DNA of 64,000 nt from Acidiluteibacter ferrifornacis (GCF_009909615.1 NZ_WWNE01000003.1:124001-188000), one strand, 5' to 3'; counted from the stretch's first letter, positions 45,876 to 56,031 are shown. Numbers and translations are program-made. Notes: generated by a model from the letters alone, not told the origin.

Positions 45876-48800
45876 ACCCTTCGTCCTCCATACTTTCACA
45901 TTCATACAATTGCTTTTCTTTTGCTTCTGGTTTCTTCGTTTTCTCTCCCTTCTTCTTCGCCTCTATCATTTTCTGAACCAGTCGCTCTCGTTCAGTACTT
46001 ACCTTTTTTCTCAACTCTTGATCTCTTTCTGCATCGTAATAACAAACGCCATCAATAATGGTCTTTTGAACTTTAGAATACACCGACAACGGATCTCCAG
46101 ACCAAACCACCAAATCAGCATCCTTTCCTTCTGCAATGCTTCCCATGCGTCGGTCTAAATGAAGCATTTTTGCAGGGTTTAAGGTCACAAACTTCAATGC
46201 ATCTACCTCACTCACGTTTCCATATTTCACTGCCTTCGCTGCTTCTTGATTCAATCGTCGCCCCATTTCAGCATCATCAGAATTGAATCCAGTGGTTACG
46301 CCCATCTGGTTCAATATTGACCCATTGTATGGAATGGCATCGTTTACCTCAAATTTATATGCCCACCAATCAGAGAATGTAGAACCGGCGGCTCCGTGCT
46401 CCTTCATTTTGTCGGCCACTTTATAGCCTTCTAAAATATGTGTAAACGTATTGATTTTAAAACCCATCGAATCGGCTACATGCATCAGCATATTGATTTC
46501 CGACTGCACATAAGAATGACAAGTGATGAATCGTTTTTTATCCAAAATTTCCACCAATGTTTCCAACTCCAAATCTTTTCGTGGAATGCTCATTTCTTTT
46601 CGGTCGCGATTGTTTTTAGAATTGTACAGTGTCCAATTGTCTTTATAAGTTTTTGCACGAATAAAATCATCGTAATACACTTGCTCCACTCCCATTCTTG
46701 TTTGTGGGAAACGTACTTTCCGTTCATCACCCCAATTGGATTGCTTCACATTTTCTCCCAACGCAAATTTGATAAACCCGTCAGCAGAATCAATTTTCAT
46801 CACCTCAGGAGTTTCGCCCCATTTCAACTTAATGATAGCACTTTGTCCACCAATTGGATTGGCCGAACCATGTAATAATTGAGATGCGACTACTCCCCCA
46901 GAGAGTTGACGGTATATGTTAATGTCATCCGAATTAACTACATCGCCAATAGAAACCTCAGCAGTATTGGCTTGTCCACTCTCGTTCACTCCTCGGCTAA
47001 TCGCAATGTGTGAATGTTCATCGATAATACCAGAAGTAATGTGCATACCTTTGGCATCAAACTCTTCTACTTCTGGCGCTTTTTTACGGAAAATGATGCT
47101 TAAATCCAACTTTGGGCCGATTTTGTGAATCTTCCCATCAATCACCAACACATCGGTTTCTCTTAAGATTCCTTTACTTTCATTTGTCCAAACCGTTGCA
47201 TTCCGATAAATGACATTTTTTGCAACTGGCTTTATTTCTGATCCAAAAGCCATATTCGGATACCAAACAGGTCCATGGGTCATCACCTCTGAAGAATCTT
47301 TTTTCTTTTCGGTTATAAACTCCTTCTTTTTGATAGCGCCCCACTTCACCCAGTCACCTTTGGTAGAGATCGCATTCCCACTCCAAATTCTACTTTTGTC
47401 GTCACTCACATGTCCGCTTAGGCGAATTACTTCCTTACTGCCTTTACTTGCAAAAGCCAACGAAACTTGATTTCCTTTTAATACAATAGTGCATGGCTTC
47501 GAAGAGTCCTCACTTTTTATTTTTGCCGTTAGCTTATCCAATTCACCTTCTACAGTCAAGTCATACTGCATAATTCCTTCGATGTTGATACTATACGTAC
47601 CTCGGATATCAATATTGGTTCTGTCACTAATGATGTGTGGCTGACCTTCTACCCAGTTCTCATACACAATGGATTTCTTATCGAAAATAGAAGCGGAAGT
47701 AATGATGAAATTAGCAGGATTGCCTTTCTTCAACGTCCCATCGGTGTATTTTAAATTCAAGATTTGAGCTGGTGAAGTCGTAATTGCCGCCAAAGCTGCA
47801 TCTTTTGATAAACCTGCACGAATCGCTTTACGCCAATTCGTTAAAAACTCTGATTGACTTTCTAACCCATTCGCTGTAAAGCAAAAAGGAACCTCAGCTG
47901 CTTTTAGCATGGACGCGTTGAATGGCGCCATTTCCCAATGTTTCATCTCTCCCAATGACACATTCATGGCATCATAAGGGTTTTCTACATCGTAAGCCAT
48001 CGGAAAATTCAATGGTAAAATGAAAGCAGAGTTCAACGCTTTTATTTCGTCTACTCTTTTATACTCATCTCCATTTCCTTTGATGATGAATTTAAAATCA
48101 AACTCTTTCGCAATTTTATCCGCCCTCAAAGCAGACAAATAACTATCAACTGAAATGACTTTAGGAAGCGCTTTCGTTCGGTTAACATTCTCTAAAGTTA
48201 TGTTGTATTCTTTTGTCCCCAACCGATTTTCATACCATTGAGCATCGTAAAATGTTTGACGTATCAAAGCAATAATTCCCATTAAAGAAGACGGATAGGT
48301 TTGCTTAGAGCTACCTTTATCAAAAGATAACGAAGTGAACACCTCACTCTGCTCCAAGGACTCATTGGGACTTTCTAACCCTAGAGAAACCAATGCGGCA
48401 GTTCCTCTAAAAATTCCATCTTGTTGATGAGTAGCCACTACTCCAAATCCATTCTTTCTTAATTCCTTGGCTTTATCGTGTTCGATATTAAAACCCTCAA
48501 AAGCTTTATTCTCCGCCTTTACTGCCTCGTTCCAATTGTATGCGCCCTCTTTTTTGGATTCCAATTGCGGTGAACCTGACTTTTTATTCTTTTCAGAGTC
48601 ATTCTGAATTCCATAATCTGAATAAATATCAATGAAAGAATGATAAATAAATGCTCCTTTTAAGTCATAAATCACACTTGATTTAGGAATAGAAATATCT
48701 TTACCAACGGCCTCGATTGTCCCATTTTTAACCAATAATGTAGCCTTCTGCAACACCTGCCCTGGAGCCACAGTTATAGTAGCATTCGTAAAAGCGATGT

Positions 48801-48903
48801 AATTATTGTTAGGATTTCTATTTCCATTGACTGGGAAGGTAGATTGAGAAAAAACCGCATGACTAGAAATTACAGCAAATATAAGCAGGTATAAAAACCT
48901 CAT
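45862..48903 (-). CDS. Two-module secreted amidohydrolase
   Basis: A 1,013-aa exported protein with signal peptide (MRFLYLLIFAVISSHAVFSQ) and two amidohydrolase modules. The N-terminal module (about 35-420) has FIDIYSDYG (90-98) in place of the metal-binding IDxHxHxG and seems inactive. A linker beta domain (about 440-550) follows. The C-terminal module (about 565-985) keeps GIIDEHSHIA (about 630), TCHSY, FTHILEGYK and TGFNSDDAE, so it should be a metal-dependent hydrolase; LNPAKMLHLDRRMGSIAEGKDADLVVW ends it. A Lys-rich tail closes the protein. It is co-transcribed with the shorter amidohydrolase gene. Cyclic amides or peptides are possible substrates; not known. Confidence 0.8.
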   Translation of the reverse strand: MRFLYLLIFAVISSHAVFSQSTFPVNGNRNPNNNYIAFTNATITVAPGQVLQKATLLVKNGTIEAVGKDISIPKSSVIYDLKGAFIYHSFIDIYSDYGIQNDSEKNKKSGSPQLESKKEGAYNWNEAVKAENKAFEGFNIEHDKAKELRKNGFGVVATHQQDGIFRGTAALVSLGLESPNESLEQSEVFTSLSFDKGSSKQTYPSSLMGIIALIRQTFYDAQWYENRLGTKEYNITLENVNRTKALPKVISVDSYLSALRADKIAKEFDFKFIIKGNGDEYKRVDEIKALNSAFILPLNFPMAYDVENPYDAMNVSLGEMKHWEMAPFNASMLKAAEVPFCFTANGLESQSEFLTNWRKAIRAGLSKDAALAAITTSPAQILNLKYTDGTLKKGNPANFIITSASIFDKKSIVYENWVEGQPHIISDRTNIDIRGTYSINIEGIMQYDLTVEGELDKLTAKIKSEDSSKPCTIVLKGNQVSLAFASKGSKEVIRLSGHVSDDKSRIWSGNAISTKGDWVKWGAIKKKEFITEKKKDSSEVMTHGPVWYPNMAFGSEIKPVAKNVIYRNATVWTNESKGILRETDVLVIDGKIHKIGPKLDLSIIFRKKAPEVEEFDAKGMHITSGIIDEHSHIAISRGVNESGQANTAEVSIGDVVNSDDINIYRQLSGGVVASQLLHGSANPIGGQSAIIKLKWGETPEVMKIDSADGFIKFALGENVKQSNWGDERKVRFPQTRMGVEQVYYDDFIRAKTYKDNWTLYNSKNNRDRKEMSIPRKDLELETLVEILDKKRFITCHSYVQSEINMLMHVADSMGFKINTFTHILEGYKVADKMKEHGAAGSTFSDWWAYKFEVNDAIPYNGSILNQMGVTTGFNSDDAEMGRRLNQEAAKAVKYGNVSEVDALKFVTLNPAKMLHLDRRMGSIAEGKDADLVVWSGDPLSVYSKVQKTIIDGVCYYDAERDQELRKKVSTERERLVQKMIEAKKKGEKTKKPEAKEKQLYECESMEDEGYEIN

Positions 48904-49022
48904 TAGGATCCAATTTAAGTTTTGAAAATGAAGGCTAAATTAAGAAAAGTAACCATGAAGCCATTTTGAAAAACGCTTTTTACATGTCGTTTTCATTACC
49001 TTTGAGATTTAAATTTTTGACT

Positions 49023-49472
49023 ATGGAAATGATATTGATGATTCACTCGCTTTTGCGCTATGTTATTTTGATTTTATTAGTATTTACCATTATTAAGGCG
49101 TTTGCCGGATGGTTTGGAAATAAAGAATATACCGCTTCAGATAACAAATTGAGCTTATTTACTTTTATCAGTGCTCACCTGCAATTAGTAGTGGGGTTAG
49201 GAGTATATTTCATGAGCCCAGTTGTAAAAGCCGGAATGAGTGATATGGCCGCCGCAATGAAAGAACCAGTTTTGAGGTTTTGGACTGTGGAGCATATATT
49301 ATCAATGATTGTAGCCATAGCTATTATCACCCTAGGACGCATTATGAGTAAAAAAGGAACCACAGATGCAGCGAAGCACAGAAGAATTGCCATTTATTAT
49401 CTATTGGCATTGGTGTTGATTTTCTCTGCTATTCCATGGCCTTTCTCAGCAGTAGCTCGTCCTTGGTTTTAA
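49023..49472 (+). CDS. Four-helix inner membrane protein of unknown function
   Basis: A 149-aa protein with four membrane segments (about 5-25, 45-65, 85-105 and 125-140). The start at 49023 (MEMILMIHSLLRYVI) replaces the longer frame from 48966. Histidines sit in or next to the helices (IHSLLRY, FISAHLQ, TVEHIL, AKHRRI), reminiscent of b-type cytochrome-like helix bundles, but no heme-binding family can be named. It precedes hflX by 25 bp and may share a transcript. Confidence 0.65.
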   Translation: MEMILMIHSLLRYVILILLVFTIIKAFAGWFGNKEYTASDNKLSLFTFISAHLQLVVGLGVYFMSPVVKAGMSDMAAAMKEPVLRFWTVEHILSMIVAIAIITLGRIMSKKGTTDAAKHRRIAIYYLLALVLIFSAIPWPFSAVARPWF

Positions 49473-49497
49473 CCAAATAAATGACTATTTTCTTTAC

Positions 49498-50688
49498 ATG
49501 AATCTATACGATACGATTGAAAAAAAAGATGAGACTGCTATTTTAGTAGGAGTTATCACTCAAGAACAAGACGAAGCAAAAGTAGAAGAATACCTAGACG
49601 AATTGGCCTTTTTAGCCTTGACTGCTGGAGCTACTGAACATGCCCGTTTTACCCAAAAAATAACCAAACCAAACCCAAAAACATTTGTGGGTGCAGGTAA
49701 GTTAGAAGACATAGCGGCCTACGTCAAAACGCACGATATTCAAATGGTGATTTTTGACGATGAGTTGAGTCCTTCTCAATTGAGAAACATAGAGAATGCA
49801 CTAAACACCAAAATACTAGATCGAAGCAATTTAATCTTAGACATTTTCGCAAAACGGGCACGAACGGCTGAAGCTAGAACTCAGGTTGAATTAGCTCAAT
49901 ACGAATATTTATTACCTCGATTAACTAGAATGTGGACTCACCTTTCTCGTCAGAAGGGGGGAATTGGTATGCGTGGACCAGGAGAAACGGAAATTGAAAC
50001 AGACAGACGTATTATTCGTGATAAAATCTCATTATTAAAAGATAAGCTCAAAAAAATAGATAAACAAAAAGCGACGCAGCGAAAAGGTCGTGAGCAAATG
50101 ATTAGAGCCGCATTAGTTGGGTACACCAACGTTGGTAAATCCACTTTAATGAATTTATTGACAAAATCAGATGTATTTGCGGAAAATAAACTTTTTGCCA
50201 CTTTAGACACGACAGTTCGAAAGGTAGTAGTAGGAAATTTACCGTTTCTACTTTCAGATACTGTCGGATTTATTCGGAAGCTTCCTCACCATTTAGTAGA
50301 TTCATTTAAATCCACTTTAGATGAAGTTAGAGAATCTGATGTATTGATCCATGTGGTAGACATTTCTCACCCCAACTTTGAAGATCATATCAACACGGTA
50401 AAAGAAACTCTAAAGGACCTTAACTCGTTAGACAAGGCAACCATTATGATTTTTAATAAAATTGACGCCTTTACGTATGTAAAAAAGGATGAGGATGATT
50501 TGACTCCAAAAGTGAGGGAGAATTATTCTTTAGAAGAGTTGATGAAAACTTGGATGGCGAAAGAAAACTATCCTTGCATCTTCATTTCAGCTGAAAAAAA
50601 GATAAACATTGATGGTTTACGAGACCTTCTTTACGAAACAATCAAGGACCAACACTTAAAGATTTATCCACACCGACTACTTTACTAA
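49498..50688 (+). CDS. hflX: GTPase HflX
   Basis: A 396-aa ribosome-associated GTPase that splits stalled or stressed ribosomes. The N-terminal HflX domain (TAGATEHARFTQKITKP, FVGAGKLEDI) is followed by a coiled linker with RGPGETEIETDRR and the G domain: GYTNVGKSTL (G1), LDTTVR, DTVGFIRKLPHHLV (G3) and NKID (G4). Order and length are normal. Confidence 0.95.
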   Translation: MNLYDTIEKKDETAILVGVITQEQDEAKVEEYLDELAFLALTAGATEHARFTQKITKPNPKTFVGAGKLEDIAAYVKTHDIQMVIFDDELSPSQLRNIENALNTKILDRSNLILDIFAKRARTAEARTQVELAQYEYLLPRLTRMWTHLSRQKGGIGMRGPGETEIETDRRIIRDKISLLKDKLKKIDKQKATQRKGREQMIRAALVGYTNVGKSTLMNLLTKSDVFAENKLFATLDTTVRKVVVGNLPFLLSDTVGFIRKLPHHLVDSFKSTLDEVRESDVLIHVVDISHPNFEDHINTVKETLKDLNSLDKATIMIFNKIDAFTYVKKDEDDLTPKVRENYSLEELMKTWMAKENYPCIFISAEKKINIDGLRDLLYETIKDQHLKIYPHRLLY

Positions 50689-50742
50689 ATAGCCAACCTT
50701 TTTCGAAAGTATTCGACAAGGATATGTTATGGTGTTATAATA

Positions 50743-52563
50743 CTATGCGAACGTCTGTAAATCCGTCAGTTTTTTATACACACCATTCTGTGCAATTAAA
50801 CCATCGTGCGTACCTCTTTCGGCTACTTCTCCATCTTGCATCACTATAATTTCATCGGCATGCTGTATGGTAGACAACCTGTGTGCAATTACGATTGACG
50901 TCCTATTCTCCATCAATTTATACAAGGCATCTTGCACTAACTTTTCAGACTCCGTATCTAATGCTGAAGTGGCTTCATCCAAAATCATAATTGGGGGGTT
51001 TTTCATTACTGCTCTAGCAATACTGATGCGCTGTTTCTGTCCTCCAGAAAGCTTTCCTCCTCCATCACCTATATTGGTATGATAACCATCAGGCATTTTT
51101 TCGATGAATTCATGTGCATTTGCAATCTTAGCTGCTTCTACAACTCCTTCCATTGTTGGATTCTCTATTCCTAAAGCAATGTTGTTAAAAATCGTATCGT
51201 TGAATAAAATTGATTGTTGAGAAACAATCCCCATCAACGATCTTAAATCTTTGATTTTATAATCTGTTATCGGATGACCATCTAACCAAATCGCCCCACT
51301 CTTTGGATCGTAAAATCTTGGAAGTAAATCAACTAAAGTAGACTTACCACCTCCAGACTGACCCACCAACGCTATAGTCTTTCCTTTTTGAATCTGAATA
51401 TTCACATTTTTCAATACCTCCGTATCACCATATGCAAACGTCAAATCTTTATACTCGATTTTATCTTGAAATCCCGCAATACTTATCGCATCAGGTTTTT
51501 CATTAATCTTGTTTTCAGCATCCAACACCATATCAATACGCTCTGTTGACGCAGCACCTTTCTGAATGTTGTAATACGCCGATGAAAGTGATTTTACAGG
51601 ATTTAATAGTTGAGAGAAAATAATAATGTAGCCGATAAAGTCACCACCACTAAATTTTGCAGCTGGGTCTAGCACCATATTTCCACCATACCATACCAAA
51701 GCCACCATTACAATAGAGCCTAAAAACTCACTCAATGGAGAGGCCAAATCACGTTTTCGAAACATTTTCAACATGGTCAAATTATACTGACCATTAATGG
51801 TATCAAATTTTTCATTGGCAGAAGCCTCGGCATTAAATGCTTTTAATATTCTCAATCCTGTCAACGTTTCTTCAACATTCGACAACAACTCTCCCATTTT
51901 AATCTGCAGCTTAGAAGAAGTACGTTTTAAACTCTTACCCACTTTGCCAATAATGAGCCCACTAATAGGAAGTAATACTAGAGAGAACAAAGTTAGGTTC
52001 GCATTCATGCTAATCATTATTCCAAGAGACAAAATAATAGAAATCGGATCTCTGAAAAGCATTTCCAACGAGCTCATGATTGACCATTCAACTTCTTGAA
52101 CATCTCCTGTAATTCGGCTGATAATATCTCCTTTCTTTTCTTCTGAATAAAACGAAAGTGGTAGCACCAATATTTTTCTATAAATAGATCTTCGAATATC
52201 TCTCACAACCCCACTTCTAATATTGGCCATAAAAAATCGACTTAAGTATCCAAATACATTTTTCAAGAAAAACAAAATAGCAACTGTTAAACAAATAAAC
52301 AGTAAAGCGCCTCGTTGACCATACTCTACAATAAACGGTTGCATTCTATAATTAAATAACGCTTTAATATAGTCTGCGCTCAACTCAAAACTTGGCTGCA
52401 CCAATACTGGCTCAACATCTCCAAATAATAGATTTAAGAATGGAATAAAAGCCAAAAGCGACAATAAGTTAAAAAACACCGATAAAATATTGAATCCTAT
52501 ACTGAATAAGGCTACTAATTTATAAGGTGCTAAGTATTTTCCAATTTTGAGTAAACTCTTCAT
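50743..52563 (-). CDS. MsbA-like ABC exporter (fused membrane and ATPase domains)
   Basis: A 606-aa half-transporter with six membrane segments (about 15-310) and an ATPase domain: Walker A GQSGGGKST, signature LSGGQKQR, Walker B IMILDEATSALD and the switch His in IAHRLST. It would act as a homodimer. The family contains the lipid A flippase MsbA as well as drug and peptide exporters; nearby sugar transferases make a lipid or LPS role plausible. The glycosyltransferase-like gene (52571-53521) ends 7 bp before it on the same strand. Confidence 0.88.
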   Translation of the reverse strand: MKSLLKIGKYLAPYKLVALFSIGFNILSVFFNLLSLLAFIPFLNLLFGDVEPVLVQPSFELSADYIKALFNYRMQPFIVEYGQRGALLFICLTVAILFFLKNVFGYLSRFFMANIRSGVVRDIRRSIYRKILVLPLSFYSEEKKGDIISRITGDVQEVEWSIMSSLEMLFRDPISIILSLGIMISMNANLTLFSLVLLPISGLIIGKVGKSLKRTSSKLQIKMGELLSNVEETLTGLRILKAFNAEASANEKFDTINGQYNLTMLKMFRKRDLASPLSEFLGSIVMVALVWYGGNMVLDPAAKFSGGDFIGYIIIFSQLLNPVKSLSSAYYNIQKGAASTERIDMVLDAENKINEKPDAISIAGFQDKIEYKDLTFAYGDTEVLKNVNIQIQKGKTIALVGQSGGGKSTLVDLLPRFYDPKSGAIWLDGHPITDYKIKDLRSLMGIVSQQSILFNDTIFNNIALGIENPTMEGVVEAAKIANAHEFIEKMPDGYHTNIGDGGGKLSGGQKQRISIARAVMKNPPIMILDEATSALDTESEKLVQDALYKLMENRTSIVIAHRLSTIQHADEIIVMQDGEVAERGTHDGLIAQNGVYKKLTDLQTFA

Positions 52564-52570
52564 TAGTCAG

Positions 52571-53521
52571 TTATTTGAGTATAAGTTTCCAATTTTTAAA
52601 ACCAAAATAGTGTTTCCCACCATTAAGATTACGTTCTAAAAATGAGATGATTCTATATTTTAATTTCTCGTGTTTGAACTTTGGCCTATCTGGACGTTTC
52701 ATTGTGGTATAATTCAGTTGATGCCCCCATGAAAAATCTTTCATTTTCTCTTTCATCACCTTTGGATGAGTTCCTTTAAATAAAGGCAGGTGCTTTAAAG
52801 GACCATAATCAAAACTAGCTTCTTGATTTTCATAGATAGCGTCTACTGTTTGCTTGTCTTTATAAGCTGAATCCATTGCTTTTTTCTTACTCTGCATGTA
52901 TTCTGGTGGTCGGACCCAGCCGTAGTGAAAGATATAAGCATCTACTGCTGCAACATTCAAAGCATACGCTTCTTCCTTAGTTCGATAGTTTTTTCCATCA
53001 AAATTCTCAATCCGTTTAAATGATTGAGCATCACCAAAAGAATGGATATTGGGGAGATTCCTAACAATTCTCACTTCATTTTGATACCATCCATGGTGAT
53101 TGATATAATGATCATAGTCTGCAAAAAAATGTCGGTATTTAAACAGCAACCCCTCCACCTTTTCATTGTGCAACAATTCTTCGCATCGCGATTTGATTTT
53201 TGGCAAATCATCTTCATGAACTACTTCATCGGCTTGTATGTAAAACAACCAATCTCCCGAGCAGTGTGACTTTGCAATATCTGTTTGGTGAGCATACTCT
53301 GTTCCGTGCGGAAATGCTTTTAAATCCCATTCAGTTTCAATAATCTTAATTTTGGGAGAATTGATGCTTTCTAAAAGCTCCCTTGTATTATCATCTTCAT
53401 CTCCCTTACCGAGAGCAACTACAAACTCATCTACAATGGGTAAAATAGATTGAATCGATTCGCAAATCGGATAATACAACTTGGACACATTTCTAGTAAA
53501 AGTAAAGCCGCTAATTTTCAT
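52571..53521 (-). CDS. Glycosyltransferase-like protein (GT2 type)
   Basis: A 316-aa GT-A-like protein. It begins MKISGFTFTRNVSKLYYPICESI, has DEFVVALGKGDEDDNT, the metal-site-like YIQADEVVHEDDL, HHGWYQNEVRIVRN and HYGWVRPPEYM. This resembles GT2 proteins with a DxD-like motif but a divergent first loop. The start is 53521 (MKISGF). It is read just before the MsbA-like exporter and probably shares its transcript. Donor and acceptor are unknown. Confidence 0.75.
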   Translation of the reverse strand: MKISGFTFTRNVSKLYYPICESIQSILPIVDEFVVALGKGDEDDNTRELLESINSPKIKIIETEWDLKAFPHGTEYAHQTDIAKSHCSGDWLFYIQADEVVHEDDLPKIKSRCEELLHNEKVEGLLFKYRHFFADYDHYINHHGWYQNEVRIVRNLPNIHSFGDAQSFKRIENFDGKNYRTKEEAYALNVAAVDAYIFHYGWVRPPEYMQSKKKAMDSAYKDKQTVDAIYENQEASFDYGPLKHLPLFKGTHPKVMKEKMKDFSWGHQLNYTTMKRPDRPKFKHEKLKYRIISFLERNLNGGKHYFGFKNWKLILK

Positions 53522-53624
53522 TAAAATCAAACAAATTGATAATCGGTTCAAAGTTATTCATTCCATTTCATATGGTTTGCCCAACTATCTTTCTAATGTA
53601 AACATATATTCATAATTCATTTGA

Positions 53625-53632
53625 TAACTTTG
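53625..53632 (+). promoter_or_regulatory. TAnnTTTG -7 element directly before rbfA
   Basis: TAACTTTG, an exact consensus match, ends 4 nt before the rbfA ATG at 53637. Transcription would start at or next to the start codon, so the mRNA may be leaderless. Confidence 0.55.
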
Positions 53633-53636
53633 CACC

Positions 53637-53975
53637 ATGGATAGCTTAAGACAAAGTAAGGTAGCCCGATTACTTCAAAAAGAAATCGGTGATATTTTTA
53701 TCAAAGAATTTAAATCCCCTCTTCCGGGTGTAATGATCTCTATCACTCAAGTAAGAGTAAGCCCGGACCTTGGTGTAGCAAAGGTTTACGTAAGTTTATT
53801 TCCATCAAAAGATAAAAAAGAAGCGCTAGAAACTTTACGGAAAAAGACCTCAGAGGTAAGGGGATTTCTTGGAAACAGGGTGGCCAAACAACTCAGAATT
53901 GTGCCTGAAATTATTTTTTACTTGGATGATTCTTTCGATTATGCTGAGAAAATTGACCAACTGTTGAAGAAGTAA
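53637..53975 (+). CDS. rbfA: Ribosome-binding factor A
   Basis: A 112-aa KH-like protein for 16S rRNA maturation in the small subunit. RQSKVARLLQKEIGDIF, VMISITQVRVSPDLGVAKVYVS and the C-terminal VPEIIFYLDDSFDYAEKID are typical. Its stop overlaps the ATG of the methyltransferase gene by one base. Confidence 0.95.
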   Translation: MDSLRQSKVARLLQKEIGDIFIKEFKSPLPGVMISITQVRVSPDLGVAKVYVSLFPSKDKKEALETLRKKTSEVRGFLGNRVAKQLRIVPEIIFYLDDSFDYAEKIDQLLKK

Positions 53976-54808
53976 TGCCGTTACTCAACATTATAAAAAC
54001 CGAAAATGAGGAAGAAAAAGTATGGTTGGGTCAACAAATTGGCCGGTCTACTTTCCTGAGAAAAGGCTTTCACCTCTTATCTAATTTCTTAATATTAAGA
54101 AGTTGGTACATCCGAAAAGCTATAAAAGATTGGGCTAAGAATGCCCCTTCCGATGTCAATATTTTGGATTTAGGATCTGGGTTTGGACAGTGTGCTTTTT
54201 ACCTTTCATCATTAAATCCAAAATGGAATATTTTTTCATTGGATATCAACAGAGATAAAGTATGTCAATGCAATTCGTTTTTCAATGAAATTGGCAGACA
54301 GAATGTTGTTTTTAGAACTGCAGACATTCAAGATTATGTTCAAGAAGAAGCGTATAACCTCGCTTTATCAATTGATGTTTTACACTACATTGAGGATGAC
54401 AGAGCTTTACTTGACAACGTTTATCGGTCTTTAAAGCCTAATGGAACTATTTTAATCTCGGTTCCTACATGTTACTCAGAATTTGATTTATTCCCGATTC
54501 GCTCACAAAAATCTACTTTGACACCGGTAAGAAGAGGATATAAAAAATTAAAGCTATTGAAAAAAGTGAAAGATGCTGGATTTAAGGTTGAGTACTCCTC
54601 TTTCACCTATGGTAAAGCAGGAAAGTTGGCTTATAATTTATCCATCCTTTTTCCCCTAAAAGTTCTACAATTATCTAAAATATTTGCGATCATACTCCCC
54701 TTTTATTTGATTATCTTTCTACCCATTTCTCTTTTGCTCAACGTATTTGATATGTTAATCAAAAAGACAAGAGGAGAAGGCATCATTATTAAGGCCGTTA
54801 AGGTATAA
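53975..54808 (+). CDS. SAM-dependent methyltransferase with C-terminal membrane segment
   Basis: A 277-aa class I methyltransferase. Motif I is VNILDLGSGFGQCAFYL, NIFSLDIN holds the acidic residue of motif II, and YNLALSIDVLHYIEDD matches motif IV. The C-terminal hydrophobic stretch (IFAIILPFYLIIFLPISLLL) suggests it sits at the inner membrane, so a lipid or polysaccharide substrate is possible. It is translated directly after rbfA. The substrate cannot be read. Confidence 0.8.
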   Translation: MPLLNIIKTENEEEKVWLGQQIGRSTFLRKGFHLLSNFLILRSWYIRKAIKDWAKNAPSDVNILDLGSGFGQCAFYLSSLNPKWNIFSLDINRDKVCQCNSFFNEIGRQNVVFRTADIQDYVQEEAYNLALSIDVLHYIEDDRALLDNVYRSLKPNGTILISVPTCYSEFDLFPIRSQKSTLTPVRRGYKKLKLLKKVKDAGFKVEYSSFTYGKAGKLAYNLSILFPLKVLQLSKIFAIILPFYLIIFLPISLLLNVFDMLIKKTRGEGIIIKAVKV

Positions 54809-54828
54809 TACACGATTTATACAACCCA

Positions 54829-56031
54829 TTGAATTTACCGTTACATATCGCCCGTAAATATCTTTTTTCGAAAAAAACGAAAAACATCATTAACATCATT
54901 TCTTGGATTTCGATGTTAAGTATTGGGGTTGGAAGTCTAGCACTAATTGTGGTTCTTTCAGTTTTCAATGGTTTACAATCACTCGTGGAATCCATGTATG
55001 AATCTTTTGAACCGGACATTAAAATTACGGCTTCAAAAGGAAAAACCATCGACCTTTCGTTGTTCCCCTTAGAGGAGATAGAACAAATGGAAGGAGTGAT
55101 TCATTACTCAAAAGTCATAGAAGAAGTTGTTGGAGTAAAGAATGGAGAAAAGCAATGCATCGCTACCATTAAAGGAGTTGAAGAGTCTTTTCTAGACATG
55201 TCGAATTTAGATAGTGTTTTAGTAGATGGATCGGCTGTCCTAAAAAGCAATGGTATAAATTATGCCATTGTTGGATACGGAATCGCAGTTCGTTTATCAA
55301 TGTATCTTCAGAGTGGAGAAAACCTCAGTATCTACATCCCCAAACGTGGAAATGTAAGCTCGCTCAACTTAGCTTCTGCATTTACCTTCAAGCAAATTAC
55401 ACCTTCTTCTATCTTTTACATCAATCCTGATATCGATGATAAATATATCGTAGTCCCATTGGAGTTTATTCAGTCGTCTTTGGATTACGAAAATAAAATC
55501 ACTTCTTTGGAACTCAGTATTGCTAGCAAAGATCAACTTGCAGTTATTCAAGAAAGGCTTCAGCAGAAACTAGGTGATGAATATAAAGTAGAGAACCGAT
55601 ATGAAATGAATGCATTGCTCTACAAAACTAATCAAGCTGAAAAGTGGATTACTTTTATGATTCTTGCCTTCATTTTATTGATTGCTGCTTTTAACATTCT
55701 ATCTTCTCTAACCATATTAATTATGGACAAAAAAGAAGACATAAAAGTATTGAGAAGCATGGGTGCCAGTAAGAAACTCATTCAGAAAATCTTTTTCACA
55801 GAAGGAATTTTGATTAACCTAATTGGAGCAGGTGGTGGACTACTATTAGGTACTATTATTTGCTTGATTCAACAACACTTTGGCATTTTGAAACTTTCAG
55901 GCGGAATTGTTGAATACTATCCAGTAGAATTGCAAGGTTTAGATTTTATCCTAATCTTATTCACTGTAATACTAATCGGAGGTCTTTCTTCTTACCTTCC
56001 TGTTAAAGTATTGACTAAAAAACTACTGTAA
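54829..56031 (+). CDS. LolC/E-like FtsX-family permease
   Basis: A 400-aa membrane protein: one N-terminal helix (IINIISWISMLSIGVGSLALIV), a large periplasmic domain (about 45-260), and three C-terminal helices with the DIKVLRSMGASKKLIQKIFFTEG coupling segment. This is the LolC/LolE layout of the lipoprotein-release ABC transporter. No ATPase gene (LolD) is adjacent. The start codon is TTG at 54829, as the family N-terminus NLPLHIARKYLFSKK begins there. Confidence 0.85.
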   Translation: MNLPLHIARKYLFSKKTKNIINIISWISMLSIGVGSLALIVVLSVFNGLQSLVESMYESFEPDIKITASKGKTIDLSLFPLEEIEQMEGVIHYSKVIEEVVGVKNGEKQCIATIKGVEESFLDMSNLDSVLVDGSAVLKSNGINYAIVGYGIAVRLSMYLQSGENLSIYIPKRGNVSSLNLASAFTFKQITPSSIFYINPDIDDKYIVVPLEFIQSSLDYENKITSLELSIASKDQLAVIQERLQQKLGDEYKVENRYEMNALLYKTNQAEKWITFMILAFILLIAAFNILSSLTILIMDKKEDIKVLRSMGASKKLIQKIFFTEGILINLIGAGGGLLLGTIICLIQQHFGILKLSGGIVEYYPVELQGLDFILILFTVILIGGLSSYLPVKVLTKKLL

